The notes: generated by a model from the sequence alone, not told the origin. A stretch of DNA of 64,000 bases from Streptomyces sp. NBC_00425 (GCF_036030735.1 NZ_CP107928.1:3100001-3164000); one strand, 5' to 3'; counted from the first letter of the stretch, positions 40,073 to 47,835 are shown. Numbers and translations: made by a program.

Positions 40073-40675
40073 TCAGCCGCCGCTCAGCGGAGACGCCCAC
40101 TTGGGGTCGTGTCGGGACCTCCTCATGAGGTGGGCGAGGAGATGCTCTGCCGCGACGGACGCAGTGTCTTGCGGCGCGCCGACTCCGACCAGGGCGGTGA
40201 CAAGCCTTGCCGATGCCGTATCCGACACGTCCGGGTCGGCGAGGAGTGGAAGCAGCAGCAGGAATCGGGCGGGCGGGTCCTGGACGCCTCCCGCCGCAGG
40301 GGACGGGCTTTCAGCGATGCGGATCAGTTCATGCCATGTCAGGCCCGTGCCGACGATCTGTTCGATGCGGCTTCCGCCTGGATGGGTGAGGAGGTATTCG
40401 GTGCCGTAGTCGCCATCGAGGTTGCGGTAGATCACCACGGCTCCGGGGCCGCCTTCGGCCGGCACCCGGAACACCGGCCAGCGTTCAGGATCGAAGAGGA
40501 CCTCAGACAGGGCATCGACATCGGCGCCGTCCTCACCGAACCACTCCGGCACCGGGCGCTCGGCGCACCCCCCGTCACTGCACATCGCCAAGAGATGGTT
40601 TGACCAGAAGCCCTGGCGGGCCAGCAGCGGCTCGCCCGGCACCAACGGACCGATGCCGTATCCCTCAATCAGCAT
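40073..40675 (-). CDS. Hypothetical protein upstream of the WXG cassette
   Basis: 200 residues, soluble, no signal peptide. It contains WPVFRVPAEGGPGAVVIY and YLLTHPGGSRIEQI segments followed by a helical Leu-rich tail. No family is recognised; size and position would suit an immunity or chaperone protein for the adjacent exported protein, but this is inference. The ATG has GAGGG immediately against it with no spacing, so the start is uncertain; TTG/GTG codons 11-12 are alternatives. A 235-bp gap separates it from the next gene of the cassette. Confidence 0.65.
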   Translation of the reverse strand: MLIEGYGIGPLVPGEPLLARQGFWSNHLLAMCSDGGCAERPVPEWFGEDGADVDALSEVLFDPERWPVFRVPAEGGPGAVVIYRNLDGDYGTEYLLTHPGGSRIEQIVGTGLTWHELIRIAESPSPAAGGVQDPPARFLLLLPLLADPDVSDTASARLVTALVGVGAPQDTASVAAEHLLAHLMRRSRHDPKWASPLSGG

Positions 40676-40933
40676 CCCTCGATCGTGTCACCAGCCAGTG
40701 ACATCGTCCGATCCGGGATCGACCAGAGGTGCCTCCCGGTTACGCCCGTCACCGTCGTCGCCTGCCCCAGCCTTCTGCCGACGGCTGACAAGGAAACCGT
40801 CGATCACTTGGTCTGGGCGGCGATAGCCCGCGCGCACTCCAGAGACTCGGTATGTATGTCCTTTCGCTTCGAGGGATGCGCTGGTGCGCGTTCGGCGGTT
40901 GTGGGATCGCCTGTGGCTGCGTCGCCCGGTGAC

Positions 40934-41620
40934 CTACTCTCCGAGCGCGAGCCGGATGCCGAAGGTGGCGATGACCGTGCCGGTGATGCGGTCGAGGTAG
41001 CGGCGGGCCGAGGGCCGTTGCAAGCGGTCTCGGAGAACGTGCGCGAAGGCGATCAGCGCGCAGGACCAGGTGACAGCCAGGAGGATGTGCACACCGGCCA
41101 GGAGCACGCCTGAAGTGAGGCGCGAGGAGCCTGCGGGGATGAACTGCGGGAGCACCGCGACATAGAAGGCGCCTACCTTCGGGTTGAGGACATTGGTCAC
41201 GAACCCTTGCCGCCATCCGCCGAGCGGGGTGTCGTCGGCGCCGGTCCTGGTCTTGTCTTCGTCCCGAGCCCCGGCTGTCGGCTCTGTCGGCGCTGTCGGC
41301 TCTGCCTTCGGACTCTTCCTCGATGAGTGGTGCCGGGTGGCCCACAGCAGTCTGCCGCCCATCCACACCAGGTACGCGGCACCGGCCCAGCGGAGAGCCT
41401 CGTAGGCGAGGTGAGACGCGGTCAGCAGTGCGGTCACACTGAGCGAGGTGAGCACGCCCCAGACCAGCGTGCCGCTCTGGATGCCGAGGACCACGCCCCA
41501 GGCGCGACGGCGGTGTCCAAGCGCCGCGGTGTGCAGGATGAGGGTGGTATCCAGGCCGGGAGTAAGAGTGAGAAGTCCTACTATAAGGGCGAACGCGCCC
41601 AGCGCGTCTGGGGTGATCAT
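40934..41620 (-). CDS. LysE/RhtB-family amino-acid exporter
   Basis: 228 residues with about six membrane helices. The N-terminus ALIVGLLTLTPGLDTTLIL is the family's proline-containing first helix (usual TPGP replaced by TPGL). VTNVLNPKVGAFYVAVLPQF is the second conserved block. A hydrophilic Thr/Glu-rich loop (about 100-130) splits the protein. Such proteins export amino acids or related small solutes. It is not an ESX component, and with the next genes it looks like an inserted segment. Its start lies 35 nt from a large palindrome. Confidence 0.88.
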   Translation of the reverse strand: MITPDALGAFALIVGLLTLTPGLDTTLILHTAALGHRRRAWGVVLGIQSGTLVWGVLTSLSVTALLTASHLAYEALRWAGAAYLVWMGGRLLWATRHHSSRKSPKAEPTAPTEPTAGARDEDKTRTGADDTPLGGWRQGFVTNVLNPKVGAFYVAVLPQFIPAGSSRLTSGVLLAGVHILLAVTWSCALIAFAHVLRDRLQRPSARRYLDRITGTVIATFGIRLALGE

Positions 41621-41654
41621 GAGCGATCAGCCTAGGTCGGGAGCCGTGCCGCGT

Positions 41655-41690
41655 CCGCGATTCCTGCCCGACATCGGGCAGGAATCGCGG
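41655..41690. promoter_or_regulatory. 36-bp perfect palindrome upstream of lysE-type gene
   Basis: 17-bp arms (CCGCGATTCCTGCCCGA and its complement) flank a 2-bp centre. It lies 35 bp upstream of the exporter start, within the 332-bp gap 41621-41952 that otherwise contains only the terminator at 41889-41926. It could be an operator for the exporter or a transcript hairpin. Confidence 0.6.
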
Positions 41691-41888
41691 TACTCGTCTC
41701 CAGATTCACGCATCGCAGCCCCGAGGTCGCCGCGGCCGGATGCGGAACGAGGACAGCGCTGCCATCAGCGTCAGCGCGTCAGCAGTCGAGCACCACAGGG
41801 CGCGGGCACGTGGGATGAGGCTCGGCGTCGTCGGCCATCGATCCTCTCACTCGAAGCCCCCCACATCGACCTGAACGTCATTGGGCAG

Positions 41889-41926
41889 GGCCTGGATCGG
41901 CCGAACGTGCCGGACCGATCCAGGCC
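41889..41926 (-). terminator. Terminator after the three-gene coupled operon
   Basis: A 12-bp perfect stem (41889-41900 with 41915-41926) that can extend by three more pairs, 26 nt beyond the stop codon at 41953. No T-tract. Confidence 0.7.
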
Positions 41927-41952
41927 TGTGGGCGGTCACGAGGGTAAGCGCC

Positions 41953-42195
41953 TCAGGTACGGGTGCCCGGCGCTGCCTGGGCCGGGGTGCCAGCACCCGC
42001 CTGGGCTCCCTCCGGCGACGGGTGGTGGCAGGCGCAGCGGTGTACCAGCAGCAGGCCGCCGCCGTGTGGGAGTGGGATGTCTCGCAGGCGGCGGCACGCG
42101 AGGTGGACGTCCGCGTAGCCCGGTCGGTGTGCCAGGGCGCATTCCGGCGACAGCTCCCCTGCCTCGCCTGCCCTTTCGGCTGAGCGCCGGCTCAC
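41953..42195 (-). CDS. Small Cys/His-rich protein, third gene of coupled operon
   Basis: 80 residues. The GTG start overlaps the preceding stop as GTGA. The central block CALAHRPGYADVHLACRRLRD, then PLPHGGGLLLVHRCACHH, has four Cys and several His arranged like a small metal-binding protein. I recognise this as a recurrent small actinomycete protein type beside short GntR regulators, but know no function. The tail is Ala/Gly/Pro-rich and may be disordered. Confidence 0.62.
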   Translation of the reverse strand: MSRRSAERAGEAGELSPECALAHRPGYADVHLACRRLRDIPLPHGGGLLLVHRCACHHPSPEGAQAGAGTPAQAAPGTRT

Positions 42196-42413
42196 TGCGT
42201 GCTTCCGGCCCGGCGGGGCGGGGACATGACCGTGAGGACGTCCGGTTGCGGCGGGTAGTGTGTGGCGGCGCACGCCTGGCACGCGTAGACGACGAAGCCC
42301 GGCCCCGAGTTCTGGTGGACGATTCCGACCACGACGGGTGTCTCCGTGGTCACCTCGCAGCGCACGCACATCCGCACCGGCGGGCGGGGCGTCCTCTCCC
42401 CGGTCCCCGTCAC
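42192..42413 (-). CDS. Small zinc-ribbon-like protein, second gene of coupled operon
   Basis: 73 residues. CVRC (residues 16-19) and CQAC near residue 45 form a two-CxxC zinc ribbon around VVVGIVHQNSGPGFVVYA. The GTG overlaps the upstream stop by 4 nt (GTGA) and its own stop overlaps the next start the same way. Conserved actinomycete type; function unknown. Confidence 0.7.
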   Translation of the reverse strand: MTGTGERTPRPPVRMCVRCEVTTETPVVVGIVHQNSGPGFVVYACQACAATHYPPQPDVLTVMSPPRRAGSTQ

Positions 42414-42784
42414 GCCGCCCTCTCCGCGCCGACGACATGCTGGTCGAGGTCGATTCCGAAGTCCGCCGCGAGCACCAGAGCCACCCGACGTCGTGACTGT
42501 GCCTGCCGCGTCCGCTGCTGTTGCTGTTCGCTGCCGTGGTGAGTTCGCTCGGCCGCCAATACGTACGGTCGGACCGGGATCGTGGCGGCTTCGTCGAGGG
42601 GCTCTGCGAGCCCGTATGGGGAACGGGCTGCGGGGAGTCGCCGGTGTACGGCCCGCACTTCAGGCTTCTGCGCAACGCGGGTGGCCGGTACGGCGGGGTG
42701 TGCACCCGCCCTCCGCCTGCCGGTGCCGGGCGCGCACACGCCCAGGATCCAGCGCAGCAACGCGTGGATAATGCTCACTGTCAT
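42410..42784 (-). CDS. Small conserved basic protein, first gene of coupled operon
   Basis: 124 residues. GGAGG lies close upstream of the ATG (3-4 nt spacing); a GTG three codons on would have better spacing, so the start is uncertain. The pattern PGTGRRRAG, then RSPYGLAEPLD, VRPYVLAAE and a strongly conserved-looking end LVLAADFGIDLDQHVVGAE is one I recognise from Streptomyces genomes next to short GntR regulators. It starts a three-gene run with 4-nt overlaps, divergent from the GntR gene. Confidence 0.7.
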   Translation of the reverse strand: MTVSIIHALLRWILGVCAPGTGRRRAGAHPAVPATRVAQKPEVRAVHRRLPAARSPYGLAEPLDEAATIPVRPYVLAAERTHHGSEQQQQRTRQAQSRRRVALVLAADFGIDLDQHVVGAERAA

Positions 42785-42866
42785 CAACCTCCATCGGGTT
42801 GGCGGCCATGCCCCCGGACGGCGCCTACCGTCGCGGGGGGTTCTGCTGTCATCGACTGTACGGCAA

Positions 42867-42886
42867 CTTGGTACGTCTTGGTACGT
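42867..42886. promoter_or_regulatory. Candidate GntR operator: tandem 10-bp repeat
   Basis: CTTGGTACGT occurs twice back to back in the 160-bp divergent region between the coupled operon (start 42784) and the GntR gene (start 42945). A 10-bp period places both copies on the same face of the helix. A related GTAC half-site occurs just upstream (CTGTACGG). Confidence 0.6.
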
Positions 42887-42944
42887 CCCTTCACGTGCTG
42901 GGCCGCCCTATGCTGTCTTGAGCTGGCCTTTTACGCTCTAAGGT

Positions 42945-43223
42945 GTGATAGAAATCGACCGGGAGAGCATCGTCCCGATGTATGTGCAGCTTGCTTCCGC
43001 CTTGCGTGAGCGCATTCGACGCGGCGAGATTCCGGTTGGTCGGCGCATCCCTTCGCACCACGAGCTGGAGCAGGAGACGGGCGGAGCAGTGAGCCGCCGG
43101 ACCATCAAGTCCGCCATCGAGGTACTACAGGCCGAGGGAACCGTTCAGGGAGTCCAGGGCAAGGGCGTGTTCGTCATCGCCGTGCCCACCGGCGCGTCCG
43201 AGAACGGCGAGAGCAACGGCTGA
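42945..43223 (+). CDS. Short GntR-family transcriptional regulator (winged HTH only)
   Basis: 92 residues. Nearly the whole protein is a GntR winged helix: PMYVQLASALRERIRRGEIP, then RRIPSHHELEQETG, SRRTIKSAIEVLQAEGTVQ and VQGKGVFVI. There is no C-terminal ligand-binding domain, so it may respond to partner proteins or act as a simple autorepressor. The GTG start has only AAGG just upstream. Divergent from the three small coupled genes, which it probably controls. Confidence 0.85.
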   Translation: MIEIDRESIVPMYVQLASALRERIRRGEIPVGRRIPSHHELEQETGGAVSRRTIKSAIEVLQAEGTVQGVQGKGVFVIAVPTGASENGESNG

Positions 43224-43250
43224 CGGTCGGGCAACGATGCCCAACTGCGA

Positions 43251-43297
43251 CGCAGCACAGGGTGGGCACCTCCCGTGCGTGCCCACCCTGTGCTGCG
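43251..43297. terminator. Bidirectional terminator between gntR and esxA
   Basis: A perfect 19-bp stem (43251-43269 with 43279-43297) and 9-nt loop between the convergent ends at 43223 and 43317. Confidence 0.92.
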
Positions 43298-43316
43298 AAA
43301 TGCGGCCTGCCTGCGC

Positions 43317-43619
43317 TTACATGAAGTAGCTGGCGCCCTTCAGGTCGCCGCCGCGGTAGTCACCGCCGGCGCCGTGCACCTTGTGCGAGATCTGCATCAG
43401 CGCGGTGTGGATGCCCCGTGCGTGCTTGTTCCACTCTTCGCTCTTGCCCTGGAACGCCTGGAACGCCTCGCCGCCCCAGCCGGCCGACACGTTGAGCACG
43501 GCCTGCCGCAGCGCCTCGAGGTCGTCTTCGAGCTTCTTGGCCTGGTCGCCGAGCTCGGTGGCGAGCGCGTCCATGGTGCCGTAGGTGACGGCAAGTTCGT
43601 CGTAATGGGCTCCGGACAT
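43317..43619 (-). CDS. esxA: WXG100 protein EsxA
   Basis: 100 residues, the family length. The hairpin turn is SAGWGGEAFQAF (W48-G50) between two amphipathic helices, and the C-terminus is GDYRGGDLKGASYFM. WXG100 proteins pair as helical hairpin dimers and are exported by the ESX machine. GAGGG precedes the ATG. It is the second gene of the pair on the minus strand; the A/B naming follows the S. coelicolor order (esxB then esxA) as I recall it and could be swapped. Confidence 0.88.
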   Translation of the reverse strand: MSGAHYDELAVTYGTMDALATELGDQAKKLEDDLEALRQAVLNVSAGWGGEAFQAFQGKSEEWNKHARGIHTALMQISHKVHGAGGDYRGGDLKGASYFM

Positions 43620-43705
43620 GTTTCCCTCGTCTCTTTGCGGTTGTCAGCCGGAATCGTCAGTCCGGGCGAACAGTGTGGTTCAGTGCGATCCGTGGCTCGG
43701 GCTCG

Positions 43706-44044
43706 TCAGTAGCTGCTGAGCGCCGAGGTCTTTCCACCGAGGTCGTCGACCGAGATCTTGGTGAGGTCCGCCGTGATCTGGTCTTCGAGGTTCTGCTTGT
43801 CGGTCTTCGTCATGTGGATGCCCTCGAGGAAGTCCTCGAGCATCTTGCCGATCCCCACCATGTGGGTGTTGATCTCCGTCTGCTTTGCGTTGAACGCGTT
43901 GGCGCCCTGGCCCGTCCACGCCTTCTCGATCATGTCGATCGTGCCCTGCAGCTTCGCCAGGGAGCTCCGGATGTTGTCGTACCGGTCGATGACTTCCTTC
44001 TGGAGCTTGTGTACATCGCCGTCATTGAGCTTGCGGTCGACCAT
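43706..44044 (-). CDS. esxB: WXG100 protein EsxB
   Basis: 112 residues. The helix-turn-helix turn is EKAWTGQGANAF (W43, G45), and the C-terminal tail after the second helix is about 20 residues long, ending GGKTSALSSY, as in EsxB/CFP-10-type partners that carry the secretion signal. AGGAG lies about 8 nt before the ATG. First of the two esx genes, 86 bp before esxA and 87 bp after the mycosin gene. Confidence 0.88.
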   Translation of the reverse strand: MVDRKLNDGDVHKLQKEVIDRYDNIRSSLAKLQGTIDMIEKAWTGQGANAFNAKQTEINTHMVGIGKMLEDFLEGIHMTKTDKQNLEDQITADLTKISVDDLGGKTSALSSY

Positions 44045-44104
44045 TGCGACACTCCTTCTGTGTGAGCTTCGATTCGCTGCTGACTGCGCGGTGGTCTGTG
44101 GGTC

Positions 44105-44128
44105 AGAACCGTTGCGTGTGACGGTTCT
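44105..44128 (-). terminator. Weak hairpin between mycosin gene and esxB
   Basis: An 8-bp stem (44105-44112 with 44121-44128), just past the mycosin stop. It might attenuate read-through into esxBA or insulate its promoter. Confidence 0.4.
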
Positions 44129-44131
44129 TCG

Positions 44132-45424
44132 TCATGCGTGGGTCGATCCGGCGCCTCGCCGTGAGCGGATCACGGCGAAGGCGCCGCCTCCGATCACCAG
44201 AACGGCCGCTGCGGCTCCCAGCACGATCCACATCGTGGTGTTGCCGGAAGCGTCGGCGGTCGCCGCTGCGGGGGCCTGATCGTCCGCCGAGTCCTTGGAG
44301 GGCTGCGGAGAGGCCGACGCGGAAGCCTTGGCGGAAGGCGCGTTGCCCGCCACGTCCGTCACGCCCGTGACGTTTTCCTTCGCGAGGGGGTCGGTGCCGG
44401 CGGGGCCGGGGTTGAAGTTCGGGTTCTCCAACACCTTGCGGGGCCGGATCAGGCCGTATCCGAGATACGTGCTCGGATCGTCCTTCGCCCAGTCACGCCC
44501 GGCGGTGTCGATCAGGCTGGCGAGGACCTGGTTTGCCGTCCACTTGGGGTGGGCCGACCAGATGAGGGCGGCGGAGGCGGAGGCGATGGCTGTGGACATA
44601 CTCGTTCCCCCGCTGAGGCAGTACGAGCGAAATGTCTTGTCACACCACGTAGGGACACGCAGCCCAGGAGCCGCCAGGTCAACATAGTTCCCGTACTCCG
44701 AGAACTTTCCGACTTTTCCGGATTCATCCGACGCGGCCATACCAACGACGTACGGGAAAGCAGCCGGGTATCCTATCGAGTTATCCTTCTCAGCGTCGTT
44801 CCCTGTGCCGGCAATCATCAACTTCCCCTTGGACTGGGCGTATTTGATCGCCGCATCCATGGCCGGGTAGGCAACTTGACCACCATAGGACATGTTGATG
44901 ATTTGGACATCAGTGTCAGCAATGGCCCTGATGACCGCTTCTTCGGTAGGCGCCTTTTCCCGTTCGGCCTTGTTGTCCAGGCCCTTGAGCGAGATCCGAT
45001 AGGGGACGATCTTCGCCCCCGGGGCAAGGCCCTTCAGCCCACCGCCCGCTCCAGTACCGGCGATGAGTTCGGCCATAGTCGTCCCATGACCCGTGTAGTC
45101 ATCGGTGGCCTTGTAGCCGACGCCCTTCGACACATCGCCAACGAGCACCTGCCCCTTAAGCGAGGGGGTGGCCGGGTTGACTCCCGTGTCGACGACGGCC
45201 ACCTTCACGCCCTTGCCGGTGCTCACCTTCCACATCTCATCGGCCTTCATGGCAGACAGGTACCACTGCTGGGACTGAGCGTCGGCTGCTGTCGCACTGG
45301 GAGCCAGACCTGCCGACAGGACGGCAAAGGCACCGAGCGCTGAACAGACGGCGGAAACCCGTCTCCTGTTTCGTCCCGCGAAGGGCGTACTCCACCCACC
45401 ACGTCGACTGATCCCTGACACCAT
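44132..45424 (-). CDS. mycP: Mycosin-like subtilase MycP, first copy
   Basis: 430 residues. Sec signal peptide (about 20-47, ending SATAADA), S8 catalytic triad Asp79 (VAVVDTGVN), His113 (TGHGT) and Ser275 (GGTSMST), oxyanion Asn209 (AGTGND). A Pro/Ser-rich linker and a C-terminal membrane helix (MWIVLGAAAAVLVIGGGAFAV) anchor it facing outward. Mycosins stabilise the ESX complex and cleave some substrates. The start at MVSGISRRGG is chosen because it clears the upstream stop by 28 nt; an ATG 63 nt earlier would overlap the upstream gene. It lies between the Pro/Gly-rich substrate gene and esxBA. Confidence 0.9.
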   Translation of the reverse strand: MVSGISRRGGWSTPFAGRNRRRVSAVCSALGAFAVLSAGLAPSATAADAQSQQWYLSAMKADEMWKVSTGKGVKVAVVDTGVNPATPSLKGQVLVGDVSKGVGYKATDDYTGHGTTMAELIAGTGAGGGLKGLAPGAKIVPYRISLKGLDNKAEREKAPTEEAVIRAIADTDVQIINMSYGGQVAYPAMDAAIKYAQSKGKLMIAGTGNDAEKDNSIGYPAAFPYVVGMAASDESGKVGKFSEYGNYVDLAAPGLRVPTWCDKTFRSYCLSGGTSMSTAIASASAALIWSAHPKWTANQVLASLIDTAGRDWAKDDPSTYLGYGLIRPRKVLENPNFNPGPAGTDPLAKENVTGVTDVAGNAPSAKASASASPQPSKDSADDQAPAAATADASGNTTMWIVLGAAAAVLVIGGGAFAVIRSRRGAGSTHA

Positions 45425-45452
45425 GCCCCTGCCTGTCCTCGCTCTTGTCCGG

Positions 45453-47183
45453 TCAGTCGGTCGAAGATCCGTCACGCCGCTCATCACGGCGTGAACGCGA
45501 CTCTTCGGAACGCTGGTTGCCCCTGGAGCCTCGCGTGCCGCCCATACCGCCCATGCCGCCCGGCGCGGATCTGCCGTTCCTGGACCCCGGGGTTCGCCCC
45601 TTCGGCGTTCCGACCACCCCGTCAGGACTTGCGACAGGGCGACGCGCTGCCTGCCCCGCTCCCGTCGTTGAGCCCGGGGCCCCGATCACCCCCCGTTGAC
45701 CGGGCTTTTCACCTGTGCCGGGGCGGGTGGGCGCAACCTGACCGCCGACTACCGTGCCACGTGGCACCTTTGCACCGTTGGCTCCAGAGACGGCTCCCGT
45801 AATCGGCTTTCCACCGACAACCCCGTTCGCGGCACGACCAGCGCCGGTACGGCCGGGATTCCCGGCACCCATGCCATTCACGGGACCGCGGGGCACACCG
45901 CTGGCTTGGCTCGCTGTCGGTCCGCCACTCCTGGGCATGCCACCGACCACACCTCGTCCCATGGGGCCGGCTGTACGGCCGACTGCCTGAGCGGGCCCAC
46001 CGGCCCGGCCCATCGGGCCAGCAGTACGGCCGACTGCCTGAGCAGGCCCACCAGCCCGTCCCATCGGCCCCATCGGCCCGGTTCCCGTGCGGCCCGTGGC
46101 ACCGCCGACTCGGCCCTGTGCCGAGGCCTGGGCCTTCGTTCCGGACCCACCGCCGAACATGGACGTACGCCCAGCGGGCCCTCGCAGAGCGGCGGGAACT
46201 CCGACGGGCGTGAGCGGAGGCGTTGTTCCGACAGGGGTGACGGTGGGACCCGTCGATGTCGGCGAAGTGGGTGCCGGCTGCATCGTCTCCGGGGGCGGCA
46301 GCGTACCAACGCTGTCGATCTCCGTGCCCACGTGCCGTTCAGGAGTTCGGATCGGCTCGTCCACGCTCTTGTGGGACGACAGCGTCTCGTCCGAACGGGA
46401 CCGCCCTGCCCCGGAATCCACCGAGTCCCGCGACTCCGCACGTGAATCAGTCAATGGAGAGAGCGACTCGTGCGTCGACATCGGCGTCTTCGGAGGGTCA
46501 AAGCCCTGCGGCGGCTCCGGCACCCCCACGCTCGGCATTTCCGGGAAGACCGGCTCCTTGGCCATTTCCATCATGCCGCTCGACACCGTGTAGAACGACG
46601 CCAGTCGGTACATCTGGTTGATCGCCTCTTGGCGGTCCTTCTCGGCCTTGACCGCCGCCGTGTACTCCGCGTTGCCCTCGACGCGTTGAGGCGTCGGGAT
46701 GTCGTCGACCTTCTTGGGGACGATGCGGCTGTCACGCGGGGGCATCGACTTGCGTACGGAGGCGAGGCCGGAGCTTGCCGCCAGGACCTGGGTGCCCACC
46801 TCGTCGGTGTAACTCGCCAACTCCAGCGCCGTGGTGGTCAGGTTCATGCCCCAGGTGTAGAAGGCGGTGTGGGCCTCGCCCTCCCAGTCGACGTTGCCCA
46901 GGTTGCGGCTCAGCTCGTCGGCGGCGTCGTTGATGGCGTCCCGCGCGTCGACGAGGGCCGTGGCGGCGCTCTCCAGCGTCTCCGGGCTCGCCCCCTCGAC
47001 GATGTCGATCATGGCGTTGAGGTCGTAGCCCTCGAAGCTGGTGTTGCCGAATCCGCCGGGACTGCTGAGCATCCCGGGGCTGATGTTCACAGCCTTGTTC
47101 ACGGCGTCGTCCACGCCGCTGTTCTGCTGGGTCGCGTCCTGGCGTTCCGCCTGGTAGTGGTCCGGCTTCTTGTCGCCGCTCAT
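45453..47183 (-). CDS. PPE-like WXG protein with long Gly/Pro-rich tail
   Basis: 576 residues. A helical N-terminal region (about 50-215) contains the WXG turn VDWEGEAHTAF (W100, G102). From about 225 it becomes Pro/Ser/Thr then Gly/Arg-rich, with two copies of AGGPAQAVGRTAGPMGR in tandem and a basic RGSRG end. It is built like PPE-type ESX substrates of mycobacteria, not an IF-2 factor despite the low-complexity similarity. The ATG shares one base with the preceding stop (TGATG), so it is translationally coupled to the small partner. Transcription continues to the mycosin 28 nt on. Confidence 0.85.
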   Translation of the reverse strand: MSGDKKPDHYQAERQDATQQNSGVDDAVNKAVNISPGMLSSPGGFGNTSFEGYDLNAMIDIVEGASPETLESAATALVDARDAINDAADELSRNLGNVDWEGEAHTAFYTWGMNLTTTALELASYTDEVGTQVLAASSGLASVRKSMPPRDSRIVPKKVDDIPTPQRVEGNAEYTAAVKAEKDRQEAINQMYRLASFYTVSSGMMEMAKEPVFPEMPSVGVPEPPQGFDPPKTPMSTHESLSPLTDSRAESRDSVDSGAGRSRSDETLSSHKSVDEPIRTPERHVGTEIDSVGTLPPPETMQPAPTSPTSTGPTVTPVGTTPPLTPVGVPAALRGPAGRTSMFGGGSGTKAQASAQGRVGGATGRTGTGPMGPMGRAGGPAQAVGRTAGPMGRAGGPAQAVGRTAGPMGRGVVGGMPRSGGPTASQASGVPRGPVNGMGAGNPGRTGAGRAANGVVGGKPITGAVSGANGAKVPRGTVVGGQVAPTRPGTGEKPGQRGVIGAPGSTTGAGQAARRPVASPDGVVGTPKGRTPGSRNGRSAPGGMGGMGGTRGSRGNQRSEESRSRRDERRDGSSTD

Positions 47184-47614
47184 CAGTACCCCGCGTCCGT
47201 GTGGTCGGCGTCGTTGGTCCGCTTGATCTGCGGGTTGAGCGCCTCGTCCCGGTCCCTGTTGACCTCGGTCCGGATCTCGTGGAACCGGTACCGCAGCTCG
47301 TCTTCCAGGTTGTCGAAGGTGACGTCCACGCCGTGCACGGCGATCTGCATCGCCTCCAGCTGGAGGCCGAGCGACTTGGAGAGCGCGGTGATGCGCTCGT
47401 GGACGCGCTCGTACTGCAGGTGGAGGGTCTTTGCCTCCGGGAACTCACCCGCTCCGAACGTGGCCGCCGACAGGCTGTGGCCGGCCACCTTCGCGGAGCC
47501 GCCCGCAGATTTCTCGAAGGCCGTGAGCAGGTCGTCCACCCGCTTCTTGAACGTCGAGAGCGCCATGTAGCCGCGCCGTACGTCGGCGCTCCCACCCATG
47601 TCCGCAGGAATCAC
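47183..47614 (-). CDS. Small helical partner of the PPE-like protein
   Basis: 143 residues, all helical with heptad-like spacing (KKRVDDLLTAFEKSA, then ERITALSKSLGLQLEAM). No WXG. A GTG start is used with GGGGAGATGGG upstream; ATGs at codons 6 and 17 are alternatives without ribosome-binding sites. Its stop overlaps the PPE-like start as TGATG. It probably binds and escorts the downstream WXG protein, by analogy with PE/PPE or LXG-associated helical proteins. Confidence 0.8.
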   Translation of the reverse strand: MIPADMGGSADVRRGYMALSTFKKRVDDLLTAFEKSAGGSAKVAGHSLSAATFGAGEFPEAKTLHLQYERVHERITALSKSLGLQLEAMQIAVHGVDVTFDNLEDELRYRFHEIRTEVNRDRDEALNPQIKRTNDADHTDAGY

Positions 47615-47697
47615 GACAGCCCATCTCCCCGTTTTCCGCTGCCCGTCCTGAGCAGCTCACTGCGCGCCTCTCACGTGTTCATGACCGCAACACGACC

Positions 47698-47726
47698 ACT
47701 CTAACGACCTCGTCTGACAGTCCCAA
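47698..47726 (-). promoter_or_regulatory. Promoter of the PPE-like module
   Basis: Read on the minus strand: TTGGGA, 17 bp, TAGAGT. This is a good match to the Streptomyces housekeeping (HrdB) consensus, with exact spacing, about 85 bp upstream of the GTG start at 47614. It falls in the 444-bp gap 47615-48058. Confidence 0.7.
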
Positions 47727-47809
47727 CTGCCATATGCAACAACCCTGCTACCGCTCCTTGGGCACACCACCTATTCTTCGCAGAACGTCACCTTTTTCCT
47801 GCGAGGAGG

Positions 47810-47835
47810 CCCGGCGTTCACGCCGGGGAGGAATC
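47810..47835 (+). other. Hairpin resembling a second TnpB right end / guide-RNA tail
   Basis: A 7-bp stem CCCGGCG-TTCA-CGCCGGG directly followed by GGGGAGGAATC. The same layout, including the TTCA loop and an almost identical 11-mer, occurs at the true right end at 49289-49316. It may be a remnant of an older copy or an extra guide-RNA scaffold end. Confidence 0.5.

Noticed and set aside
41621..41952. Possible extra gene in the gap upstream of the LysE-type gene
   Set aside because: No frame on either strand shows coding bias or a start signal; only the two inverted repeats stand out.
45453..46400. Similarity in composition to translation initiation factor IF-2
   Set aside because: Only the Gly/Pro/Arg-rich low complexity is shared; there is no GTPase domain, and the WXG N-terminus and locus point to an ESX substrate.
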